This document shows, piece by piece, positions 1 to 40,606 of a stretch of 64,000 nt of DNA; within the stretch, counting starts at the first letter, position 1; every line of letters begins with the position of its first letter. The DNA is taken from positions 1,294,501 through 1,358,500 of the forward strand of contig JACYXH010000100.1 in assembly GCA_026745465.1 (NCBI GenBank), written 5' to 3'. The position numbers were made by a program, and so were the translations under genes. This stretch comes from Lota lota (Eukaryota > Chordata > Actinopteri > Gadiformes > Lotidae). The notes beneath the pieces were generated by a model. That model saw nothing but the letters and a program-made list of their open reading frames with translations, was not told where the DNA came from and ran no database searches.

Positions 1-655
1 AGATGTTTTTAAAGCGTAGGGTAAGTAGAGAAACACAGAGAGACTCTAGGGAGAGGCCTCCGCCAGGATTCAATCTGGAGCAAGGAAAGACACACAATGT
101 GTCTGGTACCACATAGAGACAACCACACTGCTTTGCCATCGAAGCGCTGCACATATGTATATTTTTAATATACACTTGACTGGAATGCACACCACAACAG
201 ATGGCATGCCTGACTCAACGGTCGGCTTGTTGTTCACCCGTCAGTGGGAAAAAAAAGCCCACTCCAACGGTTTTCCAACAGTAAACATTTTATGAGGAGT
301 AAAATAAATAAATAAACACATTCAACAAATTCATTTGGGTTCAGTTTTATACTTCAATAAATACACTTTCTGACCACCTTGGGTTTGTAGGTCAAGACAA
401 ACTGGGTAAACTGGTTACACACACCGCTGTGTTCTCTTCAACCACATTCATTACCGTATGGCCTATAGGCAAACTGCAAACCCAAGCGGCGTAGCTGTGG
501 TTCAGTTGGACATTCTTTTATGATTTTATGATCTGACAGCGGTCTCGCGCTGCCTTCTCACCCCTTCTGCGGGATTTTAAACGAATCCCATCGAATCATT
601 CGAGTGTGTTGTCTTCGTCGTGGCCTTCATCACTGCTGTTGTCTGGGCTGCGCAG
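1..655 (+). other. Intronic sequence of dock5, no feature recognised
   Basis: I searched here for the preceding DOCK5 exon (the block before [12 protein letters not shown]) on the plus strand and did not find it. The stretch is ordinary AT-rich sequence and is best read as intron, with the remaining 5' exons to the left of the window. Confidence 0.6.
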
Positions 656-21658
<21,003 letters not shown>

Positions 21659-21669
21659 GATGACACACG

Positions 21670-21703
<34 letters not shown>

Positions 21704-23050
21704 AGCCTACTCTCCATAGCCGCGCACAAATGCTGCAATCCAAAGGAAAAAGGAAAATAAATGCAATTGCAATCGCAGCAGCCTTGGTTGACCGTGTTGT
21801 ACCGGAGCAAACCTCTTTGCAATGGTGGATCATGGCATCTGATGGGTGGTGGGTGGTGCAGGTGGAGTGTGTGATCCAGACACAAGCTGCTTGTGTTTCT
21901 GTGCAGTCCTACGTATACAGGAGTCCCTTCTGCTGGTTATGTTTGTAAAGTTCGGAAAGGATTTCTTTTTCTATTTTTGTTTTACTCAGAAAGGTACAAA
22001 GATAAAATGTTATATTCAAAGATAAGAGACGAAACTGAAGACTGATGCCTTTATTTGTTGCGGAATATGCATGTATTTTTCTACGTTCATTGAAATAAGG
22101 GAATGACCAAATGTACATCTTGTCTATTTTTTATATATCATGGATGGACACTGGCTGATTCCAATACAATAACGTGTTGACTGGCATTCCATAACAGTCG
22201 GTATAGCTGAGAATGTAGCATTGCTACTCCTTTTTAACCAGTAAACCAATTCAGATGGATCACAGGCAGGGAAATTATTATGTTATGAAAAACAGAAATC
22301 TTTAAAGTCTAGTTTTATAGTGACTGATTTTTAATCCTTCTTTTAAAATGCTTTTTTTGTTATTATGTGGTCGAACCAAACAACAATCCAACCTCCCCAC
22401 ACACCATATCTTTTATTTTGTATGTTTTTGGTATTGTATCTTCGGCAGACACTGGATGGCACACGTGAATGTGATGGAAGCTAAAGTGTATTTTGGTTGA
22501 TATTTCTCAATGAACATGTCCGCTCCAACCGCATTAAGTAATAGAGTTGGACAAGGGCTTCCCCCGAGCTCACTTTACACACTGTATGGTACAAGCACAA
22601 AGGTCTTTAAAGAGCTTTGTTTCCAATTCCTAGTTTTGGTACATTTCATATTTACACTTTTTCTCAATGGATGCTTATGAAATACCTTGAATCATTGTTA
22701 ATGGATTTTTTTGTTTTGTTTTGTTTTGCACAACAAAGCTGTACAGAGACAGTGTTCATTAGAGTATTCAGAAGCCTTCATCTCTGTATATGCCATTCCA
22801 CTTAGCGGTATGCATGCATGCATGCATGCATAATTTTAAATAATCGAATCAATCAAATGAAATAGTTTAATGAAATTGTAAGCCGTATTTTTTCATTGTA
22901 ACCTTTTTTCTATTGTATGACTTTTTCTAAACCGAGATCAGAGTTTATGTTGATGTTGCACATGCTTTGTTAGATTGGCTAAATGCATTGCCCGTCAGCT
23001 TTTCGAACACGCCACATAATTGAACAAATCAAATAAAGTGAATTAATGAA
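21659..23050 (+). other. dock5: dock5 3' untranslated region with polyadenylation signal
   Basis: After the dock5 stop there is about 1.37 kb of AT-rich sequence without a convincing reading frame. It ends at a canonical AATAAA at 23032-23037, followed within 15-20 bases by the likely cleavage zone. A short GCATGCAT repeat lies at 22810-22830. An earlier AATAAA occurs close to the stop, near 21755, so a short 3'UTR form is possible. The end point is an estimate. Confidence 0.6.
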
Positions 23051-25087
<2,037 letters not shown>

Positions 25088-26041
25088 TTATTTGTGTGCG
25101 GCGGGAGCTAGCACCTCTCGATTGGCCATGCATGGCAGCTCATTGAAGCAGGAAGCGGTGAGAGCCTTCCAGAACGTCTTTTTGCCGTAGATCAGCACCA
25201 TGGCGCTCAACGCGGTGTAGAACGACGTGACGAAGAAGGTCAGCCCGATGGCGTTCTCATGCTTGACCGATATCTGGTAGTTCACAAAGAGGTCCATGAC
25301 CAGAAAGCAGAGGAAGAGCAGCACCAGGGACAGGGTCATGCGGATCACCCGCATCTGGGTGCCGAGCTTGGGGGCGTGGGCGCCGTTGGTGCTCGTCTTC
25401 ATGTGGTGGAGGTGGATGGCCAGGTGCACCGAGATGGAGATGCAGCACTTGATCATGAGCATTCCCGGCAGCACGTCGGCGACGATGAGGAACAGGGCGT
25501 CGTAGACCCTGCCGGTGGTGGTGTCCGGAATGATCACGCCACAGTCTCGGTTGAGGGGCGTCGTTTGATTGCCGTGGAATTCGTGGAACACCGCCAGCAT
25601 GGGCATGCAGGTGACCAGACCCATGAGGGGAATGAGACCCACCACCATGGACGCGTGTTTGACGATGACCAACTGGATGTGGGTGTAACACTCGTTGGGC
25701 GTGGTCACCAGTTTGGTGCTGTAGTAGAAGGTGAGGAAGGCCGTGGTCCACATGATGGTGAACTTGAGGCTGAAGATCAGCAGGAGAATGACCGTGTAGT
25801 AGGTGTGGGTGATCAGGCACTGCGTGTCGACCTCGTCCATGGTCATCCAGAGGAAGCAGGCCAGCTGGTGAGCGCCGTTGCCCACGGACAGCGCGGTAAT
25901 GATGGTCTCACAGGGTGCCCACTTCTTCTTCGGTTTGTTGTTGTGCAGGCTCATCAGGAGGAGGTAGAGATTGAAGAATACAGTCGTGACCGCCAACAGG
26001 CCTGTGATGACCAAGACGGCCATCTTATTTGTTTCCAGCAT
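25088..26041 (-). CDS. Taste receptor type 2-like (bitter receptor family) G-protein-coupled receptor, single exon
   Basis: An intact 317-residue intronless frame with seven hydrophobic segments. T2R-like marks, in order: a very short N-terminus before TM1, TM1 with FFN, a TM3 stretch MWTTAFLTFYYSTKLV matching the family's W..A.L..YY..K pattern, and an extracellular loop 2 with N-glycosylation site NQT. They continue with LHHMKTSTNGAHAPKLGTQ before RVIRMTLSLVLLFLCF (the family pattern HxxxMxxxxxGxxxPxxxxxxRxxxxxxSFLLLF), and a TM7 ending VLIYGKKTFWKALTA. The first ATG is at 26041, giving MLETNKMAV. Length agrees with the usual 300-330 residues. T2Rs couple to gustducin-type G proteins and detect bitter compounds. 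The alternatives, an ORA/V1R-type receptor or another orphan GPCR, fit the TM5-TM6 motif less well. It is a lone copy here and has no frame defects. Confidence 0.78.
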   Translation of the reverse strand: MLETNKMAVLVITGLLAVTTVFFNLYLLLMSLHNNKPKKKWAPCETIITALSVGNGAHQLACFLWMTMDEVDTQCLITHTYYTVILLLIFSLKFTIMWTTAFLTFYYSTKLVTTPNECYTHIQLVIVKHASMVVGLIPLMGLVTCMPMLAVFHEFHGNQTTPLNRDCGVIIPDTTTGRVYDALFLIVADVLPGMLMIKCCISISVHLAIHLHHMKTSTNGAHAPKLGTQMRVIRMTLSLVLLFLCFLVMDLFVNYQISVKHENAIGLTFFVTSFYTALSAMVLIYGKKTFWKALTASCFNELPCMANREVLAPAAHK

Positions 26042-28574
26042 AGCGCTTGTGGTTTTTGTCCTCAATGCCTTGGAAATAAATCTCCTTCAGATCAATTCCT
26101 CAAGTGGTCATAACTCATCACCCAGCTGGTATCGTTCTGAAACAAAGAAAGGTTTTAAGTGTTGTTCAAGCTGTTGCAAACATGGTCTCATAAGTCCCAG
26201 TAGGTAAGGATTTTAGATACAAGAAACGTTTGGCCAATCCTCTTTTCACCTGACGCAAAGAGGATTCTCTTAAAAAACAAAGAACTAATCTGTTAAACAT
26301 GACTTTTTTTCAGTGAAACAAAAGAAAATGGGAATAATAAATATAGATTATATTCAGATCACAATTTATCTTTGGCTATATTTAAAGTTTAATTTAAATG
26401 TTTTTAAATTGTTACATTTTCCCCCAGGAAAATGTCCCATATAATTGGATCCCATACTTCATGGAATACCCAGTATTATCCTTCCTGCTTCTATCTTTAT
26501 CTACTCTTTTTCTGTTCCAAGAACTCAACGTTTGTTTACTCAAATGATGTACGCAAGTTTTGTTAAGTTTTAGTACTTACCAAAAGTTGTCTATGAATAG
26601 CATGGCTGTGATGACAAAAGTGATGGCAATTCCCTTTGGTGGCTTGTATGTATATATAGACAAGAGACACCATTTGAATGAGTGAGGTCAGGAGGCCGTT
26701 GTGGTTCCGGTCTTTGCATCAACATGGGATAAGGGGGAAGTGGGGTCTGTGTGTGTGCCTCCAGGGGAGTTAAAGAGTCCCACGGCACTACAGTCAGTGC
26801 AGCATGTCAGCTCAGATCGTTCCAGGCAAATCAGCATTCCTGGAGCTTCGCCACAAAAACCCCAAATGACTTGTTTGCATAAACTGACCAATGGGTCCCC
26901 TCTAGATCACCTTGATGCAATCACCTATCCATGTTTAACATGGTTCTGCTTTGGTGTGTATATATAATATAAGAATGAATATGAACATTACAACTTGAGT
27001 TTAAATGCAGTTTTATAGAGATTTTACAATATCTGCTCTATATAATACTGCCAACAAGTACAATTTTGTATAAAAAGATTATCACTTTATTTTTATGTCA
27101 AAATAAGTCTTTGACAAGCAGATACTTTGATTTCCTGACATTATATTACATTTTGCATCGACAAATTAAGCTTAACCGAATATGCATCACATTGTTTAGA
27201 GCTGAAATACACACACACACACACACACACATACACACACACACACACACACACGTAACACACTAGCAGCCTGATTACAGGACATGATTATCCAGTTTGA
27301 AAATCCTAATGCAAAAAGTGGAGAAATATGCAAAATAGTAAAAAGCCTCTCAGAAACATTGGCAATATGCAACAAGCCAAGTACATCTTGAGAGAGCAAA
27401 GACACACTTCACTGCTCACCCCATATATTTCCTTTGTTGAACACCATTAGAGAATCCAATTACCCACATAAGTGAGTGGTTTATAGTTTTACATTCACAG
27501 TGCAGTGAAATATTATTGAACATGGAAACTATCTTCTCTTTAGCTTTTAAGTTTTGATTGGAATGTTGGTAAAAAAAAAATCTACTTTGTTAGATAACCA
27601 AAAATTTGAATGAGGACTTCTGGATATGTTAATAAGCGAGGTTGGCCTTATCCCTTAGTGATTATATGAAGCTATTGTTTACTATTTAGTCATATAGCTA
27701 GCAGATGCTAGCTATATGCAGTGAATTCAGACACTTGTTAAGGGGTAGGTATAGGTACCATCTTGCTCAAAGATGTGCAGGTGGGGCTGTAGACATTGGG
27801 GAAATCAAACAGTACATTTCTGCTCAAGTGACTCTAGTTGCAAATTCATTATTAAATAGATTTATTATTTTCTTTGCACTTTGTATTGTTTGAAATAAGA
27901 TTGCATTTTTTTCTCTATTAAATGTCCTTTAAAAGGGTTTTCTAATTAGTTTGTTAAAAACCCTGTCTGATTTAATTGGTAATCATTCCAACACTATCAA
28001 AGATAATTTGAAGAATCCTTAAATGCATCAGACAAACCAGTTTGACCTAGATGCCTGGCTTGAAAAAGCATAGTCCGCTGGCTGTAATTTTCACACCAGT
28101 ATCAAAACAGTTTATTATACAAATATTAAAAACTAGAAAACCCATGTATAATTACCCCCTGCTTGAGAGACCAATACACAAGCCTACAGCTTATTTACAA
28201 TGTACAATTTACACACACGTGTTTCACAGCCTGTGTGTGTGATCACAATGGATTAAGATTCAGGTGGTAGCTATTTTACACATTTGTTCACAATGGCAAT
28301 GATACACTTTACAGCACACTTCAGACCTTTAGCTCTACATGGGTTTACGGGACAGGCTGTACGAGTTCATTCCTAATAGCCATGTAGTCAAATTTGGCAA
28401 TAAGTGGTCGAATAAGGCAGCCTGTGGTGCCGCAAGCTTTGTGTCCAACTTTTGCACCATTCATTACTTACATCGCATCCATTACAAAAGATAAAGAAAA
28501 GATTTACAACGTAAAAATATATATATTAAAAAAAAAAAGGTTATAGGAAAGTCGAGGCCAGGTGGCCGTGCACT
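26042..28574. other. Intergenic region between the T2R-like gene and the immunoglobulin receptor gene
   Basis: AT-rich sequence with one (CA)n patch at 27208-27254. No gene recognised. A minus-strand AATAAA (plus-strand TTTATT) at 28111-28116 is a plausible polyadenylation signal for the immunoglobulin gene, giving it a 3'UTR of about 0.6 kb. Confidence 0.55.
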
Positions 28575-28735
28575 TCATGTCCTACACCGGGCATATCCAT
28601 GTCCTACACCGGGCATATCCATGTCCTACACCGGGCATATCCATGTCCTACACCGGGCATATCCATGTCCTACACCGGGCATATCCATGTCCTACACCGG
28701 GCATATCCATGTCCTACACCGGGCATATCCATGTC

Positions 28736-28752
<17 letters not shown>
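28575..28752. repeat. 22-bp minisatellite, 8 units, spanning the stop codon and 3'UTR of the Ig receptor
   Basis: Seven near-identical 22-bp units (core CCTACACCGGGCATATCC, plus strand) abut an eighth, diverged 20-bp unit that contains the last codons of the gene and its TAG stop at 28736-28738. The array otherwise lies in the 3'UTR. Confidence 0.95.
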
Positions 28753-32267
<3,515 letters not shown>

Positions 32268-35200
32268 GGTAATCCTGTGAGGTAGAAATAGGGTGGAGTT
32301 AAGCACAGCCTTGTCTTAAGGTAGATGTAGATGTAAATTCACCGTTGCAAGTTTACGTTTCCCTTCCCTTAGTTTACAAGCAAACTAAGTTATTAACCAG
32401 CTTCAATGCTGTAATGGTTTTAATTAACATTAGATGATCTTATGTTACAAGTCCCACGTTTTAAACAATAGAACGAATTCTGCTGCTGAACTTTCACTTT
32501 CTTCCTACCCGTCACTCTCAAAGCAGTTTGTCATTAATTTAAATACTACGGCAAAAGTAGGCTAGTAAGGTATGATACTACAATGCTGTGTAATGCAAAT
32601 CAGAAAGTAATAAAGACAATATCACCAACATACCTTTTGGGAGTGAAATAGTCCAGAGGAAACCGCGTTAGGTCCTTAAACAGTGAGTAGAGTTTCAGTG
32701 TATGGCCCTAATTTGCTCTCAGTTGAAACTCCACAGGTGACTGTGCTGACCACGCCCACGTGCTGTCACGGTCTCCTGATTGGCCACTCCCGGTTCACCG
32801 AGGAACGCAAACTATGCTCCGAATCAAGCGCCATTAATAGGTTCTTCCTTCTTGTTGTCTTACGTCCTGAAGCAAAATCTACGAGATTCAATTCTCTCTT
32901 GGTTCCTGGCGTCAGGCCTATTATAAATAATAAAATGACAACATTTTGCTGACATATGTATTAAACTACATACGCACATCATATAAATAAGGTTAAATAA
33001 ATACATAATAAATAAATAAATAAACAATAGTATAAATAGGAATTTTCCTTTCCTCTCTAAACTACAAAGTTGGGTGTCTGGACGACGATTTAGTGGTCCC
33101 CGTTTTTACCTGTTGGCCTAATGATTGGATGTCTGTTTGCTGGCGTTATGTTTTGTCTTTCCTAACCTGTGTTAAAGTTCGGGCATTGTGTGCTGTGGTG
33201 CTCTGGTGTAGAATGCAATACAATATGGAATTGTTGTCCTTCTCCCCCTGCGTGTGAACGAAGGGTTTGAAGGCTACACCCAACGCAGAAATAGTGGAAA
33301 CCACATGCACTCTACACCTACATCCACACCTCTACACCCATATCCACCTACACCACCTACCTCTCTTTAAAGATAAAGAGACGAAGCTGTGTAAACAAGT
33401 AAAGCTACTTGATCAGGTCTTCACGCCGCTGGCAGTATTTACATCCGTTTCCAAAGTCCACAACTTCCTTATCAGCTTTAAATAATTAACCAACATGACA
33501 TTTTGTATTTTAAAGTTGCAGCCTATTCAATTTGGGCATTGTTTTTTATTCACATTGTTGTATTTTGTGTGTATATATTGTATTGAATTTCAGATGCGGT
33601 TAAATTCTGGGCTAAATCATTTCGTATCGATTGTCTTTAGTGTCGGTACCTGGTAACATGATTACCCTTGAAGGAGGACTTACCATGGGGGGGGGGGGGG
33701 GGGGGGGGGGGAGGGGGTTGCAACGTCTAAGATTAAACATGATTGGACTCGAGATCGCAAACGACCACAGTGTCACCTTAAGCATTCTCTCTTTTTTGTT
33801 GTTATGAGTCCTTTATGAGTTACCACCTCAAGCTCTATTCCCCGTGTTGCTTTTTAATTCCAAAATAAAAACAGGCTATGAGCCTGTCTTTATGTCTGGG
33901 ATCCTCAACCTTTTTGTACTGTGCTGTTAAATTTGCATACCGGGCCACATCAAAGTCTGCTTCTTTGCCATTGTTATTTTAGTTATGTATAACGCGTCTA
34001 TCCGCCACAACGAAGAGCGCTAATTACGTTTCCTGATCTCTGAGACGTATGAAGTCATGGCCAAATATGGATGTTGCGAAGTGCATGACGTATAGCAAAC
34101 ACAAACTGCTTAGTAACAGGCATTTGATAGGCTGTGAAATACCTTTATTCTACTATGCGTTTGAGGCCACAGGGCCAATAGCGTCCAGCTGCAGACCTCC
34201 AGCCTCAGGCCCACCTCCAGGGCTGGGACCCATCTCCATCCCCAGGACCCATGGGGAAAATCACGTGTGTTATCACGTGTGTTGAGGTGGAAAATCACTA
34301 TATAGCACTTTCTTATCGATATGTAAAGCTTACATGCCACTGTATTATATTGCATTGGCATGTGATCGTTGTATCGTACTTATCTTTAGTAAATAGGTGT
34401 ATTATATGTATCAACCTCTTCTTTGTTAGATTGATTCACCATAGTTAATAAAGTGGGCTTGGTCTATCAGAAACAAAATTCTCCATTGCTGGGACCCATA
34501 GTGGAAATGACCTGTGTGCTTAGATGACACTCAAATACAACCTCTGCTTTGTTTGATAGATTCACAATAGTTTATAAAGTAGATAAGGTAAAAAATATAT
34601 ATGTATCGCACTTATTGCTATTAAATAGGTGTAGGCTAAAGACTATAGGCACGTATGCACACAAGCGTAAACGCTTAGATGCCACTGAATTAACTTGAGC
34701 GATCATGCTAATGAATAATTACTCACACATACTGATGCAATAAAATATGTCTTTCTCTGAGACAAATACAGACTATACAAAGTATAGTGAGATAAAAACA
34801 GTCAGTTGTGCAATTGGATGAAGGAAGTTTGGAGGTCGTGTGGAACTATGACGCAAACTATCGAATGCTGATCGTATCGTCCCTTCTGGCGGGACGTCAC
34901 ATCCTTCTCCAAGCTGGGGACCGGAAGGGGTCCGACGGGGCCTGAGGGCTGAGGCTGGAGCTCTGCAGCTAGACCCTTCTCACTATGGGCGTTGACCAAC
35001 GCAAATTAAAGCCTCGTCGGTAGGTAGACAGACAGACAGACAGGTAGGCCAGCCAATCATTTCATAGACTGGCTTATTACAGCCCTACGACAACCACAGA
35101 TGGCGTTTTTTTTTTTTTTTTTTGGTCAGAACACTCAATTTATTAATTCCTGTCGGGATTTAAGGAGAAATTCGACAATTATGACAAAAATAAAAAATAA

Positions 35201-36076
35201 AATATAAATCCCTGCTGCCCGGTAGCCAATGCCACCGGTCCGCGTCCCGATGATTCGAGAACCACTGGACTTGGCGTTCCTCAACAAAGAAAAGTTCGGC
35301 CAGCCCAGCAGTTGGTTAATTGCCCTGTACACGCCTGCTGGTGTAAGGCCAGGTCCTGGCAGCACCATAAATGGCCAAGATATGACGGGATAGGAATGGA
35401 AATGTTAAGTTTAACATTAGGACTCTGTTCATCTGCTATATCTGCATATTAATGCAGAACCTTTAGGCAACGGGACAAGGTTCTGGTATCGGAAGCGCTC
35501 TGGGTTCGTTTGTAGTCCAGGTAGTATTGACCAATCAGGTTTGTGCGGTCATTAGTTGCTTTTAGTTAAACATTCTGTGTGGAAAGCAGCAATCCCGGAA
35601 CCCATAGCCTAGCGTTTTACGATGATTAAGCTTTTTTATTAGCTTTGATATCTGTCTATAAAGATTTGCCGAAATGTTGTCTGGACCTGAAACACCTACA
35701 AAAAATATCGAAAGAGGACGTTTTTGCCCGGATATCCGTTATCCGTTATCCAGCTACACCGGAACCACATAAATATTGCCCATTGTTCCCAGAGGTAATT
35801 CGTCGTCAAATGATAGCCGATTGGGGAACAGCTTACAAGTGAAATGAACATGTGGTCATTGGCATGCATGTAATGAATTAAGCGGGTGTAAAATAAAAGT
35901 GTGACTGCTGCTGCCTCTGGACTTTTGTAGCCATTCAACACATTGTTAATCTTCTTTCAGAGCTTCCCCGGGCCGGTTCGCAGGAGAGGACCTATAGCCA
36001 CCTCTAGCTTTGTGTTCCAGGCCAACCCTTGTGATACCCACCATTTATCTTCCCAGATTTGGCAACGGTAGCCCAA

Positions 36077-36111
<35 letters not shown>

Positions 36112-37429
36112 CCCGCCACCAGAGGGGAAGGGACAACAAGCCACCTTGACAGAAATCCAAATTACAAGAGAACAGCAGAGATGTGGGAGGCAAATAAATT
36201 ACAAAAACAGGGCAGGGAGATGCTAGCAACTGGCTAGCAGCCAGGACTCATGTGACTCATGGTGCATCTATGTCAGGGAGCCTGTTAGATGAGTATGTAT
36301 TTTTTTATGTATATTGGTTGGACAGTCGGAAACAGCGAGGGAGGAGCAGGGAACTCATCTCTCCCATTCTTACATTCATAATGCACCTGGAATTTGTGTC
36401 CATTTATGGGACCACTTTGTGTCGTTTTCTTCTGACAAGTGTCTCACTGATCACTGTGTGTGTTCCAAGGGGGAGAACAATGCTTAGTGTTGTGTTCAGA
36501 GCTGCTCATCATTCTCTTGAAAGTGTTCACTCATACAACCTCGTGAAACCTGAATGATCTGTCTGTCTGTGTGTGTGTGTGTGTGTGTCTCTCTCTCTCT
36601 CTCTGTCTGTCTGTCTGTCTGTGATGAGAGATGATTTCTCTGAGAAAATCTTATTTTGCCACCTTCACGTACTGAATAAATAACAACTGAGCTAACAATG
36701 GAGTTGTTGTCCTCACCTGGGTTGTTCTATCTCAGGGGGAATAGCATGCTCAGCCTGGAAGTGCTGGTAAGGACGAGCTTTTATGGGGGCCTTTCCTTTG
36801 TCTTGTACAAGTGTTGTGACTTAGAAAGGAGGCGACGGATGATATATGGTGGGGGGAAAAACAGGATTAAGGTTGACACTTCGGCTGCAGCCCACAGACA
36901 ACATTAACACAAACTCCATGTGGATTCTGCTCCAGACTGGTCTGGACCAGCTTTAAATCAAATGTAGAACCATTCAGTGGGGTAAAAGAATGTCTCTCGG
37001 GAAGTGGGACAAGATGGATTCTTTTTAACAGATGGAGCATCCAACTCAGGCATTCTGCAAGTCAAATACTGTCGGAACTCCAGTTTCAGTTCACACCCAA
37101 CGTGACGGAGAGAAAGTAGGAGGGGGGGGGGGGGGGGAGGTGCAGCAGTGAAGATGACGGCTGGTAATTCCATTCTTGTTAAACAAGTCAACAAGACACC
37201 TGACGTCGTGTCCAAATAGAAATGACATGCCCTAGACAAATGATAACACGTCCAAGAGACCTACTTTTTATTTTTGAGGCCACAAATACCGCCATACTCG
37301 ACAGACTTGGGGTTTCCATTCATTTCCTGAAGACACGGTGCTATTATTGTATGAGAGCTTCTGCTGGCAAAATGGGGACTAAATACGACTTCACGGCCAC
37401 AGCCCTCCCTTGTGCCAAAGCTCTCCACC

Positions 37430-37790
37430 CACACACACACACTGCACACACACATGCACAGGAACACACACATGCACAGGAACACACACACACACACAAA
37501 TGCACAGGAACACACACACACATGCACAGGAACACACACACATGCACAGGAACACACACACAGAGACATGTGATCAGAAACCACACACACACACATGCAC
37601 AGGAACACACACACACACACACACACACTGACACAGAGACATGTGATCAGAAACCACACACATGCACAGGAACACACACACACACACATGCACAGGAACA
37701 CACACACACACTGACACAGAGACGTGATCAGAAACCACACACACACACACACACATTCACACACACTCAATCACACACACAGGCACATAT
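37430..37790. repeat. CA-rich minisatellite with recurring ATGCACAGGAAC motif
   Basis: At least eight copies of ATGCACAGGAAC are separated by CA runs of different length, with two longer units carrying GACATGTGATCAGAAACC, giving a two-level repeat. Confidence 0.9.
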
Positions 37791-37949
37791 AGGCCGCCTC
37801 CAGCATGAGGCATGGATGCTGTACCCCGTAATCCCATAAATTGTACTTCTTGTGCTAAAGTAGGGAAGTCTGGCTGGCACACAGACAGACACTCCATGGG
37901 GAGATTGGTCCCTCAAGCTCTCCTAGCAGGCCTGGGCGAGAAACAGAAT

Positions 37950-37998
37950 CCTCTCTCTCTTTGTCTCCCTCTGTCTCTCTGCTTCTCTCTCTCCAACT

Positions 37999-38036
<38 letters not shown>

Positions 38037-38290
38037 TTCTCTCTATATCTCTATCTCTCTCTCTCTTAGTCACTCATTCTCATTCAATCACTTATTTTCC
38101 TCTCAGATTCTCTCCTTGCCTCCTGCTCTCTATCTCCATCCCTCTCTTTCTCTATCTCTTCTCTCTCTACATCTCTCTATCACTCTCTTAATCACTCATT
38201 CTCTCTCCTTCAATCACTTATTTTCCTCTCAGATATTCTCCTTGCCTCCTGCTCTCTATCTCTCTCTATATCTTTCTCTCTCTCTCATAT
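37950..38290. repeat. CT-rich microsatellite with an internal ~120-bp tandem duplication
   Basis: Pyrimidine-rich TCTC sequence. A segment reading CAATCACTTATTTTCCTCTC then CTCCTTGCCTCCTGCTCTC occurs twice (about 38085-38130 and 38210-38257). Confidence 0.85.
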
Positions 38291-38907
38291 TGTGTTTGCC
38301 TGTCCTTACCACTATCTCCTCAGCAGCTCATAATTCCCACATCCCTGTTGGCCACAGCCGACTTACAGGAGCAGTCTTCCCAAGGTGGAATAACAATGTA
38401 TGCAGATAGGATGGATTGTTGACTAAACTACTCATCTGTCATCCTTTATCTGCAGTCATGGCATTTTTCAAAATGTGATCCACAATATAATAGGGGAATA
38501 TAAAGGACGCGAGGTTCACATAACTAGCGGTGAAAAAGACAAACTCAATGTTGAGCTTTATACACCAGGCAATACGCTTTCAAATCAAAAAGAGTGATTT
38601 ATTTTCGAGAGCAAGTGATCTTTGCTGAATCAAAGCCCAGTCGGAGAGGGCTTCTCACACCGCTCGGCCATGCTTGAAAGCAACACAATCATTCATTGTG
38701 GTGAAGACACATTTAATCAGGGCTGTAATAATAGTTTTATGGAGTGGGTTTTGCATGCTTTTGATGTTGCCTCTACTTTTGTTCTTTGTTTAGCATTTAG
38801 CTGTTTTTCAATGTGTTGGAACACAGCTAATAATGGTAAACATCCCGCAGTGAAATAGGAAAATACTTTTATCCGAATGAAAACATGAACGCACATACAT
38901 ATATACG

Positions 38908-38977
<70 letters not shown>

Positions 38978-40513
38978 CCCTCTCTACCCCACACATGCGC
39001 TGGTACAGATTAATTACATGGTAGGCCAATGTGCCATTTCTGAATGTGTGAAGTTGTTTATCAAACGCGTCATCTACTGGTGGAGTCTATCAAAATCCCA
39101 TGCTAACTAATACTTCACTGTCTCAGGCTAAAAGTTGAGGCCAGTAATATGCAATGGCAGGCTGTTTGTTCTCCAGCCCTCGTGCCTGTTTAGAATTCAA
39201 CTCCGATAGGACTGCTGAACTGCACATTTTGATATCCGAGGCATTTCTTATGAATGAGATGAATAGTGACCCGTGTATATTAAGAATGTTAAATAATTGC
39301 TGTAGGATTCGTGTTTGTTTAGTCATGTATTTTTTTCATTTATCTCTCGTTTTTAATTACGACGAGACAAGCCCACGGACGATTGATAGATGAGAGAAGC
39401 CATTGTGCCAGTGCTGCAATCGTACGTAGCTCCATTCCCTTTATTTGGAAACGAATACAAAACCAGAAAAAAAGAAGATATATATTAACATACAAAAAAG
39501 AAAAACATTGATAGCTAGACGTGTGCTTTATTATGCACAGAGTCAATAACTTCTCTCAACAAAGCCACACAAGTAAACAAGTGAGCTGCAAAATAAATAC
39601 TGAATGATAAATTATGAGATTCATCATTGGGATTCTGCAACAAAGCAACAAATAAAGAAATAAAGAAATACATTAATAAATAAATGGGCAATTTATTCAC
39701 AATTTGTTCAGTGTCTGATCTAGAAATGGCGTCTGGTGTAGTATGACCACGAATGTAATCATAACATAATAAAGATGACAAATCTAAGTTAGCACAAGTA
39801 CACACACATAATTTGAAATGCGCTGTGTGTTATCTAACATCTAAATATTCATGATTGTGTTCCCAATTTCATCACAGACCTATCATAATAAGAGCCTTCA
39901 TGCTTTTAATAATTAATTAAGAAAGTATGCTTTTATTTTTTTTTGGAACTTCGTAGGTTAGCCAAGGTCAACAAACACAGTTTATGTTTTTGTCTTCTTT
40001 AGGATTATATAGTTCAACAGATAATATGATAATACACCAATTTACAGTGATATACATATATATAGTAATTGCTTACTATTTCACATGCTGTTCTCTGAAT
40101 CTGGTCAAATAGTATTGACCGGCAGAAAATAAGATACAATACTCCCGGAAAACTCTTTACTCATAATTTCCATGAGTTATCGGTTACACTACAGGGGCAC
40201 ATGGAAATCATTATTTAGATTGATGGCTTTTATTCCACTGGATGGAGAAATAATATATGAATGACAACTCATTTTCTGTGGATTAGAATGGGCATTTTGT
40301 GGTTAGAGAAGGGGTGTTCTAAATGAAAAATATCTGACAACAAATGATGCTCTTGTGCGAGTCATTGTGAACCAAGTAAAGAAGGACACATTTGATTTCT
40401 TGAGTAAACATTTAGGATTATTTATATTTTACATGTTCTTTTTCAGCCAACAAAAGTTTTTTAGGATACTTGTCAGATGCTATTTGCCTTTTGGGATGTT
40501 GGATGAAAACACA

Positions 40514-40606
<93 letters not shown>

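Noticed and set aside
25259-26113. 284-codon plus-strand frame opposite the T2R-like gene
   Set aside because: Antisense shadow of a GC-rich coding exon; the product is low complexity and the minus-strand protein has seven membrane segments and family motifs.
33895-34030. Possible hAT-type fragment (CTCAACCTTTTTGTACTG ... CCGGGCCACAT)
   Set aside because: Only loosely resembles a terminal segment of known elements; no matching second end found.
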